From assembly GCA_947652615.1 (NCBI GenBank), contig CANTDX010000006.1, positions 1 through 64,000 of the forward strand: a stretch of 64,000 nt of DNA, given 5' to 3'. The notes under the pieces were generated by a model that ran no database searches, was not told the DNA's origin, and saw nothing but the letters and a program-made list of their open reading frames with translations. Below, in pieces: positions 45,576 through 54,200 of this stretch. The translations under genes and the position numbers were made by a program. Every line of letters begins with the position of its first letter. The stretch's first letter is position 1. Source of the stretch: an uncultured Dorea sp. Its GTDB lineage: Bacteria; Bacillota; Clostridia; Lachnospirales; Lachnospiraceae.

Positions 45576-46088
45576 ATGACAGAATCTTTAGTACAGAGTA
45601 TTATCGACGTCTTGGGCGGGAGCGTTGGAAAGGAAGCGATCGTATTCATCATATCGATGATCCCGATCCTGGAGCTTCGAGGCGCGCTTCTGGTTGCCGG
45701 ACCGCTGCTTGGTGTTCCGGTGGCGAAGGCGATACCGCTCTGTATCATAGGGAATATCATTCCGGTGCCGTTTATCCTGCTTCTGATCACGCCTGTTTTC
45801 AAATGGATGAAGGGGACGAAGCTCTTCAAGCCTATGGTGGATAAGCTGGAATCGAAGGCCATGAGCAAGAGCGACAAGATCGAGAAATATGAGTTCTGGG
45901 GATTGGTGCTGTTCGTGGGGATTCCGCTTCCGGGAACCGGAGCATGGACGGGGTCGCTGATCGCGGCGCTGCTTGGCGTGAAGTTCAAGAAGGCGTTCCC
46001 GGCGGTGATCCTTGGGATCTGTATGGCGACGGTGATCATGTGGTTTATCTCTTATGTACTTCTCGGCGGGGTGCATGTGCTGGGTTAA
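45576..46088 (+). CDS. Small multidrug-export family membrane protein
   Basis: 170 residues, four or five hydrophobic segments, with IPILELRGALLVAGPLLGVP and GIPLPGTGAWTGSLIAALLG, the hallmarks of the COG2426/Sm_multidrug_ex family (distantly DedA-like). The substrate is unknown; the family name rests on little evidence. Strong AAGGAGG site. Confidence 0.88.
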   Translation: MTESLVQSIIDVLGGSVGKEAIVFIISMIPILELRGALLVAGPLLGVPVAKAIPLCIIGNIIPVPFILLLITPVFKWMKGTKLFKPMVDKLESKAMSKSDKIEKYEFWGLVLFVGIPLPGTGAWTGSLIAALLGVKFKKAFPAVILGICMATVIMWFISYVLLGGVHVLG

Positions 46089-46100
46089 ATAGATTAATCA

Positions 46101-46134
46101 AAAATGCAAAGCTTGTAATCGGGCTTTGCATTTT
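46101..46134 (+). terminator. Terminator after the export protein
   Basis: Perfect 12-bp stem AAAATGCAAAGC (46101-46112) / GCTTTGCATTTT (46123-46134). Confidence 0.85.
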
Positions 46135-46182
46135 ATTAAGTTTGCGGAAAGGAAAGTCTATCTGTATTTTTTGCCCAAGGTA

Positions 46183-46191
46183 TGTTAAAAT
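46183..46191 (+). promoter_or_regulatory. Extended -10 promoter of the PfkB kinase gene
   Basis: TGTTAAAAT, 37 bases before the ATG, downstream of a terminator. No strong -35. Confidence 0.45.
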
Positions 46192-46227
46192 AATTACAAA
46201 CATTGAAATAGATAAGGAGATTGTGAT

Positions 46228-47187
46228 ATGGACAAGTTATATGACGTAACCGCATTGGGCGAGATGTTGATTGATTTTACGATGAACGGGCAGAGTGACC
46301 AGGGGAATAATCTGTTTGAGGCTTGCCCGGGCGGCGCTCCGTGCAATGTACTTGCGATGCTGAACAAGCTTGGGAGGAAGACCGCATTTATCGGCAAGGT
46401 GGGGGAGGATCAGTTCGGGCGTCTGCTTAAGGGGACGATCGATGAGCTTGGAATCGAGACGAAGGGTCTGATACTGGATAAGGAGATCCATACGACGCTG
46501 GCGTTCGTACATACATTTCCGGACGGGGACAGGGAGTTCTCTTTCTACCGTAAGCCGGGGGCGGATATGATGCTGGCAGAGGGTGAAGTGGATTATGACT
46601 TGATCCGCCAGTCGAAGGTGTTCCATTTCGGTACGTTGTCTATGACGGACGAGCCGGTGAAGACGGCAACGAAGAAGGCGCTGGAGGTCGCGAAGGAAGC
46701 GGGATGTCTGATTACATTTGACCCGAATCTCCGTCCGCCCCTCTGGTCATCCTTGGATGAGGCGAAGGAGCAGATGGAGTATGGTTTTGGATATTGTGAC
46801 GTGCTGAAGATCTCCGACAATGAGATCCAGTTTATCTCCGGCAAGGAGGACTATGATGAGGGGATCCGCTATCTTCAGGACAGATACCATATCCCACTTA
46901 TCTTCCTGACGATGGGGAAGGAAGGAAGCCGGGCTTACTATAAGGATCTGCGTGTGGAGCGAAGAGGCTTCACCGTGAAGGCCATTGAGACGACGGGGGC
47001 GGGAGATACTTTCTGCGGCTGTGCGATCAACGGAGTCCTGACGCATGGGATTGAGAACCTGACGGAAGAGGTATTGGGAGAGATCCTTACCTATGCCAAC
47101 GGAGGCGCCGCGCTGATCACCATGAAGAAGGGCGCGATCCGCTCTATGCCGGATCCGCAAGATATCGAAGCGCTTCTTAAGAAGTAG
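46228..47187 (+). CDS. PfkB-family sugar kinase, probably fructokinase
   Basis: 319 residues. PfkB signatures: GGAPCNVLAMLNKLGRKTAFIGKVGEDQFG near the N-terminus and ETTGAGDTFCGCAI with the catalytic Asp near the C-terminus. The length and opening VTALGEMLIDFT match fructokinases of Firmicutes, which phosphorylate fructose to fructose 6-phosphate. Related kinases for other sugars cannot be excluded. Confidence 0.88.
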   Translation: MDKLYDVTALGEMLIDFTMNGQSDQGNNLFEACPGGAPCNVLAMLNKLGRKTAFIGKVGEDQFGRLLKGTIDELGIETKGLILDKEIHTTLAFVHTFPDGDREFSFYRKPGADMMLAEGEVDYDLIRQSKVFHFGTLSMTDEPVKTATKKALEVAKEAGCLITFDPNLRPPLWSSLDEAKEQMEYGFGYCDVLKISDNEIQFISGKEDYDEGIRYLQDRYHIPLIFLTMGKEGSRAYYKDLRVERRGFTVKAIETTGAGDTFCGCAINGVLTHGIENLTEEVLGEILTYANGGAALITMKKGAIRSMPDPQDIEALLKK

Positions 47188-47225
47188 TACGTTTAATTAT
47201 CATAAACAGGGGAATAATCAAGATT

Positions 47226-48566
47226 ATGAGACTACGCAGAATGCTGGCCGTCTGGGCAGCGAAAATTACTGAAAAAGCCAGTGTCCATATCTTCCACCGG
47301 CAGGGTATGACGTGGGCGGGGAAGATCGCGCTTCGGATCTGCCCCTCCATCCTTAAGGAGCTTGCAGGCCAGGTGAAGAAGGATATCTTCATCGTCTGCG
47401 GTACGAACGGCAAGACGACGACGAATAACATGCTCTGTGCGGCGATCGAGGCAGAGGGATATCGCGTCGTCTGCAATCATACCGGTTCGAATATGCTGAA
47501 CGGAGTGGCGGCGGCATTTGCCTTGAGTGCGGGGATCGGCGGCAATCTTCATGCGGACTATGCCTGTATTGAGATAGACGAGGCATCCACAAGAAGGGTA
47601 TTTCCGCATTTTAAGCCGGATTATATGGTGCTTACGAACCTGTTCCGGGATCAGTTAGACCGGTATGGCGAGATCGACATCACCATGAATATCTTAAAAG
47701 AAGTGATGCAGTCTGCACCGGAGATGAAGGTGATCGTCAACGGGGATGATGCGCTGTCTGCGTTTCTTGCCATGGACAGCGGCAATGAATACATCACCTA
47801 CGGGATCAGCGAACAGGTCACAGACGACAGGGATTCCCACGAGATCCGGGAGGGCCGCTTCTGTAAGCGCTGCGGTGCGCCGCTTGAATACCGGTTCTAT
47901 CATTACAGCCAGTTGGGGGATTATACCTGTACCGGGTGTGAATTCGGAAGACCAAGGCTGGATTATGACGGAGCGGATATCGAGATGGGCGACGGGCTTG
48001 CATTTACCGTTGAGGGCAGAAGGCTTCATGCGGACTATAAAGGCTTCTATAATGTCTATAATATCCTTGCGGCTTACGCCGCCGTCCGCACCGGAGGGAT
48101 CGATGCGGGGCATTTTAACGCGATGCTTGCAGGCTTCAACCCGGAGAATGGGCGTATGGAGGAATTCGGGATTGACGGCACGAAGGTGGTACTGAATCTT
48201 GCCAAGAATCCGGCGGGCTTCAACCAGAATATTTCTGCGGTGATGCAGGATGAGACACGTAAGGATGTGATCATTGTCATCAATGACAATGCACAGGACG
48301 GCACGGATATCTCCTGGCTGTGGGATGTGGATTTCGACCGGTTTAAGGAGGCCAATACAGAGTGTATCACCGTCAGCGGGATCCGCTGCTGCGATATGGG
48401 GCTTCGGCTGAAATATGTGGACATCCCCGCGATGCTTGAGCCGGATGTGGAGAAGGCGATCAGGGAACGGAGTGCCAACGGCTGCGGCAATCTGTATGTA
48501 CTGGTGAATTATACGGCGCTTTTTGGCACCAGGAATGTGCTTAAGAGATTGGAGGGAGAGAAGTGA
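47226..48566 (+). CDS. murT: Lipid II isoglutaminyl synthase, MurT subunit
   Basis: 446 residues. Mur-ligase ATP-binding motif CGTNGKTTTNNM, central NHTGSNML, and the MurT-specific zinc ribbon CKRCGAPL...CTGCEFG around residues 215-245. C-terminal domain DVIIVINDNAQDGTDISWLWD. With GatD it amidates the D-glutamate of lipid II to isoglutamine in the cytoplasm. The stop overlaps the GTG start of gatD. Confidence 0.97.
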   Translation: MRLRRMLAVWAAKITEKASVHIFHRQGMTWAGKIALRICPSILKELAGQVKKDIFIVCGTNGKTTTNNMLCAAIEAEGYRVVCNHTGSNMLNGVAAAFALSAGIGGNLHADYACIEIDEASTRRVFPHFKPDYMVLTNLFRDQLDRYGEIDITMNILKEVMQSAPEMKVIVNGDDALSAFLAMDSGNEYITYGISEQVTDDRDSHEIREGRFCKRCGAPLEYRFYHYSQLGDYTCTGCEFGRPRLDYDGADIEMGDGLAFTVEGRRLHADYKGFYNVYNILAAYAAVRTGGIDAGHFNAMLAGFNPENGRMEEFGIDGTKVVLNLAKNPAGFNQNISAVMQDETRKDVIIVINDNAQDGTDISWLWDVDFDRFKEANTECITVSGIRCCDMGLRLKYVDIPAMLEPDVEKAIRERSANGCGNLYVLVNYTALFGTRNVLKRLEGEK

Positions 48567-49297
48567 CGGATGTGACAGGGAAGAAGATCACCATCGGGCA
48601 TCTCTATCCGGATCTCTTGAATCTGTATGGAGACCGGGGCAATATCGCGTGTATGATGCAGAGGTGCCTCTGGCGCGGGATAGAAGCGGAGACGATAGAG
48701 TTCAACACGGGAGATGCGATTGATTTCACGAAGCTGGATATCGTGCTCCTTGGAGGCGGTTCGGACCGGGAACAGGCGATCGTCTGCCGGAATCTGTTGG
48801 AGATCCAGGGACGGTTCAAGGAATACGTGGAGGATAACGGCGTTGTGATCGCGGTCTGCGGAGGCTACCAGCTCCTTGGGAAATACTACAAGACGGATGC
48901 GGGGACGATCGAGGGCCTTGATCTGGTGGATATATACACAGAACAGGAGGAAGGACGCCTGATCGACAACATCGTCCTTCAGAGCGATCTGGCAGATATG
49001 CCGGTGGTGGGATTCGAGAATCACGGCGGACGTACTTATATCAATGATAACAAGCCCTTTGGGAGAGTGCTGTATGGAGCCGGCAATGACGGGAAGAGCG
49101 GTTATGAGGGAGTTGTCTATAAGAATGTGATCGGGACCTACCTGCATGGCCCGCTGCTCCCTAAGAATCCGCAGATCTGCGATCATCTGATCCGGAAGGC
49201 GCTGGAACGCAGATACGGCGAGGCAGAGCTGGAAGCGTTGGATGATTGTCTGGAAAAGAGGGCGAATGCGTATATTTACAATAGATTTGTCAAATGA
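48563..49297 (+). CDS. gatD: Lipid II isoglutaminyl synthase, GatD glutaminase subunit
   Basis: 244 residues beginning with GTG 48563 (GGAGGG six bases upstream). Class-I glutamine-amidotransferase-like: nucleophile Cys99 in AVCGGYQLLG and the C-terminal His in GTYLHGPLLPKNP. It supplies ammonia to MurT. Coupled to murT by a four-base overlap. Confidence 0.97.
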   Translation: MTDVTGKKITIGHLYPDLLNLYGDRGNIACMMQRCLWRGIEAETIEFNTGDAIDFTKLDIVLLGGGSDREQAIVCRNLLEIQGRFKEYVEDNGVVIAVCGGYQLLGKYYKTDAGTIEGLDLVDIYTEQEEGRLIDNIVLQSDLADMPVVGFENHGGRTYINDNKPFGRVLYGAGNDGKSGYEGVVYKNVIGTYLHGPLLPKNPQICDHLIRKALERRYGEAELEALDDCLEKRANAYIYNRFVK

Positions 49298-49316
49298 TGT
49301 ATAAGGCGGGATGTGT

Positions 49317-49550
49317 ATGAGACAGGACAGATTCAAGATGGAGAGAGAAGGACTGGTGGAAGAGGGCCAGGAGGTTGAGATCAGTGAGAGAAGTGCTGTG
49401 ACAGGGCAGTACACGTATCTGGTGGAGCCGTCCATCGCCATGTCCGGAATCTACAGGACCAGCGAGAGGATTCTTGCGCGCAAGGGTATCATCAGGAAGA
49501 TCGAGAAGACGGACAAGGGCTTCTATCTTCTGGTAGAGACGGAAGGATAG
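49317..49550 (+). CDS. Small protein of unknown function after gatD
   Basis: 77 residues from ATG 49317 (AAGGCGGG upstream). Charged, soluble, with predicted beta strands (TYLVEPSIAMSGIYRTSERILARKG, GFYLLVETEG). The layout recalls small DUF proteins that follow cell-wall genes in Lachnospiraceae, but I do not recognise it. Good ribosome binding site and close spacing to gatD support a real gene. Confidence 0.65.
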   Translation: MRQDRFKMEREGLVEEGQEVEISERSAVTGQYTYLVEPSIAMSGIYRTSERILARKGIIRKIEKTDKGFYLLVETEG

Positions 49551-49562
49551 GGACGCTGCCCG

Positions 49563-49591
49563 TTGACACTGAACGAAAAAGCACATATAAT
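49563..49591 (+). promoter_or_regulatory. Perfect consensus sigma-A promoter
   Basis: TTGACA (49563-49568), exactly 17 bp, TATAAT (49586-49591). It drives the 152-residue membrane protein that starts 40 bases downstream. Confidence 0.9.
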
Positions 49592-49630
49592 AGATGAAGA
49601 GGATGAAAAGAGAGCGGGGGAAATGGGCGG

Positions 49631-50089
49631 ATGATTGCAAAAAATGACGAAGTGAAGAGGAGCCAGATCTGGAGGATCGTTATGACGGTTTCATCTGTCT
49701 TGATCATAGTAGGAGCAGTCCTGTTGCTGATGAAGCTATTTACAACGAATCCTTTAGAAGGAGAGTGGACAGATGAAGACGGCATCTTCGATATGTCGAT
49801 CTCTAAGGACGGGACTTTGGTATTTACGATTCCGGAGGCGGAAGAAGCGGCCAGTGTGGATGTGGATATGAGATATACGCTGAATAAGGAAGAGAAGACG
49901 ATTACGATCATGGCCGATGAATCTGGTTTTCAGAAGCTTGCGGATCAGTCTCAGGGACAGTATACGGAAGACGAGATCAGGAATGCGCTGAAGTCGGTGG
50001 TCACCACATTCGATTACAGCGTCGATCAGGAACGGCTGACACTGACAGAACGTGAATATGGAGAACAGCTTGTATTAGTAAAAGAGTAA
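49631..50089 (+). CDS. Membrane-anchored protein of unknown function
   Basis: 152 residues. A basic N-terminus, one transmembrane helix (IVMTVSSVLIIVGAVLLLMKL), then an extracytoplasmic domain that opens with NPLEGEWTDEDGIFDMSISKDGTLVF. This resembles small lipocalin-like or DUF5640-like surface domains in which GxW begins a beta barrel. Function unknown. It has its own perfect consensus promoter, suggesting steady, high transcription. Confidence 0.75.
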   Translation: MIAKNDEVKRSQIWRIVMTVSSVLIIVGAVLLLMKLFTTNPLEGEWTDEDGIFDMSISKDGTLVFTIPEAEEAASVDVDMRYTLNKEEKTITIMADESGFQKLADQSQGQYTEDEIRNALKSVVTTFDYSVDQERLTLTEREYGEQLVLVKE

Positions 50090-50175
50090 ATAAATGAAAG
50101 AGGGATTGTTGCACCCAGAGTCGATCGAGTCAGGCAGTGCGGCAGTCCTTTTTCTTCAAGAACGAGGAGGTATCT

Positions 50176-51231
50176 ATGTTAAGAGAGGCGACGAAGAAGA
50201 TCAGGATCGGGAATGTTGAGATCGGGGGCGGAAGTCCGGTTGCGATCCAGTCTATGACGAACACGAAGACAGAGGATGTGGATGCGACTGCGGCGCAAAT
50301 CCTGGAGCTTGAGAAGGCAGGCTGCGAGATCATCCGCTGTGCGGTGCCGACCATGGAGGCGGCAGAGGCATTGGCGAAGATCAAGGAGAAGATACATATT
50401 CCGCTGGTCGCGGATATTCATTTCGATTACCGGCTTGCGATAGCTGCGATCGAGCACGGGGCGGACAAGATCCGGATCAATCCGGGTAATATCGGAACTT
50501 CGGACAGGGTACAGGCTGTCGTGGATAAGGCGAAGGAATATAAGATCCCAATCCGGGTAGGAGTAAACAGCGGCTCCCTGGAGAAGCCGTTGGTTGCGCG
50601 TTACGGCGGCGTTACGGCGGAAGGCCTGGTCAAGAGCGCCATGGACAAGGTACATATGATCGAGGAGATGGGGTATGACAATCTGGTGGTAAGCATCAAG
50701 TCCTCGGATGTGATGATGTGTGTCAGGGCGCATGAACTGATCGCCAGGGAATGCATATATCCGCTGCATGTGGGTATCACGGAGGCGGGAACGCTTCTGG
50801 CGGGGAATATCAAGTCGTCCATAGGTCTGGGTCTGATTCTGAGTCAGGGGATCGGTGATACGATCCGGGTCTCCCTGACCGGTGACCCGGCAGAGGAGAT
50901 CCGCTCTGCCAGGCTGATCCTTAAGACCCTTGGGCTTAAGAAAGGCGGTATCGAGGTGGTATCCTGCCCTACCTGCGGGAGGACGAAGATCGATCTGATC
51001 GGCCTTGCCAACCAGGTGGAGAAGATGGTGGAGGATATACCGCTTGATATCAAGGTGGCAGTCATGGGCTGCGTGGTCAACGGGCCGGGAGAGGCGAAAG
51101 AGGCAGATATCGGTATCGCAGGCGGCATCGGCGAGGGCTTGCTGATCAAGAAGGGCGAAGTGGTCAGGAAGGTCAGGGAAGACCAGCTATTGGAGACATT
51201 GAGACAGGAGTTGTTACACTGGGATGAGTAA
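50176..51231 (+). CDS. ispG: 4-hydroxy-3-methylbut-2-enyl diphosphate synthase (flavodoxin-type) IspG
   Basis: 351 residues from ATG 50176 (GAGGAGG upstream; in-frame ATG 50137 is less well placed). Opening GGGSPVAIQSMTNTKTEDV, VADIHFDYRLA, RINPGNIG, and the C-terminal Fe-S cysteines in SCPTCGRT and MGCVVNGPGEAKEADIG. Penultimate step of the MEP isoprenoid pathway. Overlaps the start of polC by eight bases. Confidence 0.97.
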   Translation: MLREATKKIRIGNVEIGGGSPVAIQSMTNTKTEDVDATAAQILELEKAGCEIIRCAVPTMEAAEALAKIKEKIHIPLVADIHFDYRLAIAAIEHGADKIRINPGNIGTSDRVQAVVDKAKEYKIPIRVGVNSGSLEKPLVARYGGVTAEGLVKSAMDKVHMIEEMGYDNLVVSIKSSDVMMCVRAHELIARECIYPLHVGITEAGTLLAGNIKSSIGLGLILSQGIGDTIRVSLTGDPAEEIRSARLILKTLGLKKGGIEVVSCPTCGRTKIDLIGLANQVEKMVEDIPLDIKVAVMGCVVNGPGEAKEADIGIAGGIGEGLLIKKGEVVRKVREDQLLETLRQELLHWDE

Positions 51232-54200
51232 ATCGTTCTTTGAAGTATTTCCAACATTGAAGATAGATGAAGAGCTTGGAAGACTCTTCGCGGAGGTGGA
51301 GGTCAGTAAGGTGACCACTAATTCGGACCGCGATTTTATCAAGGTACATCTGTTGAGTAGGCATCTGATTCCGAAGAAATGTGTGTTCGAAGTGGAGAGA
51401 GCGTTAAAGGAGCAGTTATTTGGACGCAGTTATATCCAGATCGAAGTAAAGGAGCAGTATGAGCTGTCGGAGCAGTATACGCCGGAGAATCTGATGAATG
51501 AGTATTTCGACAGCTTTCTTCTGGAATTGGACAGAAGAAGCGTAGTGGAGCGCAGCATGCTCCAGAACTCTAAGTATGAGTTCCGGGAGGGGAATATCCT
51601 GTGCCTTACTCTGAGGGATTCTATCGTGGCAGAGGGGAAGAAGGAGTCTATTACTGCCTACCTTACGGATGTGTTTCAGCACAGGTTCGGCAGGCCCATA
51701 GAGGTCCGGGTGCTGTACGAGGAACCTAAAGAAAGTAAACTTAAGTACAACGAAGCAAGGATCAAACAGGAGGTGGAAGCGATTCTTGCGCAGAGCGCGG
51801 CTGTTCAGGAGGAGAGAGCAGAAGGAGGATCGCAGAAGGCGTCAGAGGCGAAGGCAAAGGATGCGGGCGGCAGCAAGGCGGAGAAAGCATCCGGGACGCA
51901 GCCGGCAGGCGCTTCCCAAGCGCCGCCATCCGGGAACGCCGGAGATACAGCTAACCGCCGGCAGGGAAGCCCCGCGAAGGAAAAGCCGTTTCAGCGGTCA
52001 GGATTCGGGAAGGGATCAAAGGGCGGTTATTCCTACGCCAAACGATCCAGTGACCCCAATATGGTGTACGGACGGGATTTTGACGATGAACCGATGGAGC
52101 TTCGGCATGTGGTGGGCGAGATGGGCGAGATCACCTTCCGCGGGAAGGTGATTCATTTTGATACCCGCGAGATCCGCAATGAGAAGACGATCGTGATGTT
52201 TGCGGTGACGGATTTTACCGATACGATCGGAGTCAAGATGTTCATTGGCAATGATATGCTCCCGGATCTGCTGGCAGAGGTGAAGATGGGAGCATTCCTG
52301 AAGATCAAGGGCGTGACCAATATTGACAAATTCGACGGAGAGCTGACGGTATCTTCGGTCGCCGGGATCAAGAAGATCAGTGACTTCACAGAAGCGAGGA
52401 AGGATACGGCGCCGGAGAAGCGGGTGGAGCTGCACTGCCATACGAAGATGAGTGATATGGACGGTGTGACGGAGGTGCAGGACTTATTAAAACGCGCCCA
52501 TGACTGGGGGCACAAGGCGCTTGCCATCACGGATCACGGCGTGGTACAGGCGTTCACAGACGCGAACCATTTCATAGAGAGGCTTGATAAGGACGATCCT
52601 TTTAAGGTGATCTACGGGGTGGAAGGGTATCTGGTGGACGACTTGACAGATGTGGCGGTCAATGAGAGGGGGCAGTCTTTGAACGGCACCTTTGTAGTGT
52701 TCGACCTTGAGACGACAGGATTCAGCCCGATCAAGGATAAGATCATCGAGATCGGCGCGGTGAAGGTGGAGCAGGGGAAGATCACAGACCGGTACAGTAC
52801 GTTCGTGAATCCCAGGGTGCCGATTCCTTTTCAGATCACGCAGCTTACCAGTATCACGGACCAGATGGTGTTAGAGGCGCCGGATATAGAGGCCGTTCTG
52901 CCTGAGTTTCTGGAATTCGTAGGAGACGCGGTACTGGTGGCCCACAATGCTTCCTTTGATGTGGAATTTATAGAGCAGAACTGTAGATATCAGGACATTG
53001 TGCCGGATTTCACTTCGGTGGATACGGTCGCGATGGCGAGGATCCTGCTCCCGACACTGTCCAAGTTTAAGCTGAACGTGGTCGCGGGCGCTCTTCATAT
53101 CTCTCTTGAAAATCACCACCGGGCGGTGGATGATGCCGGGGCTACGGCGGAGATATTTGTCAAGTTTGCAGAGATGCTGCGGGACCGGAACGTTACAGAC
53201 CTTGCGAAGCTGAATCAATTCGGGAGCAATAATGCGGGGGCGGTCAAGAAGCTGCCGACCTATCATGTGATCATCTTAGCGAAAAATGAGGTGGGAAGGG
53301 TGAATCTCTATACGCTGATCTCCAAATCCCACCTGGAATATTATGCCCGCCGTCCAAGGATTCCCAAGAGTGAGCTGTCTAAGTACCGGGAGGGGCTGAT
53401 CGTCGGAAGCGCCTGCGAGGCGGGAGAGCTGTACCAGGCGATCCTGAATGAGAAGCCGGAGGAGCGGATCGCGAAGATCGTGAATTTCTATGACTATCTG
53501 GAGATCCAGCCTCTTGGGAATAACCGGTTTATGATCGCAAGCGATAAGATTACAAGGGTTCAGGATGAAGAGGATCTGAAGGATCTGAACCGCCGGATCG
53601 TGGAACTGGGAGAACGCTTTAACAAGCCGGTGGTGGCGACCTGCGACGTACATTTCATGGATCCGGACGACGAGGTGTACCGGCGGATCATCATGGCGGG
53701 CAAGGGATTCTCGGATGCGGACAACCAGTCTCCGCTGTTCCTTCGCACCACGGAGGAGATGCTGGAAGAGTTCGAATATCTCGGTTCTGCCAAGGCCAGG
53801 GAGATTGTGATCGACAACCCGAACCGGATCGCGGACATGGTGGAGAAGATCACCCCGGTACGTCCGGACAAATGTCCGCCTGTGATCCCGGATTCGGACA
53901 AGCTGCTGCGGGAGATCTGTTACCAGAAGGCGCACTCTATGTATGGACAGGAACTTCCGCCTGTGGTGACGGAGAGGTTGGAGCGGGAGCTGAATTCCAT
54001 CATTTCCAACGGATTTGCCGTGATGTATATTATTGCTCAGAAATTAGTGTGGAAATCAAATGAAGACGGCTATCTGGTGGGTTCCCGAGGATCGGTCGGC
54101 TCATCCTTTGTGGCTACCATGGCGGGGATCACGGAGGTCAATCCGCTAAGTCCCCACTATTATTGTGAGCATTGTCATTACAGTGATTTTGATTCCGAAG

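Noticed and set aside
44483-46039. 518-residue open frame on the minus strand
   Set aside because: Lies antisense to hisC and the export-protein gene, which have clear homology and ribosome binding sites; its sequence is Arg/His/Ile-rich shadow coding with no recognisable domain.
48509-49441. 310-residue open frame on the minus strand
   Set aside because: Antisense shadow of gatD, whose catalytic motifs are intact; no domain or start signal.
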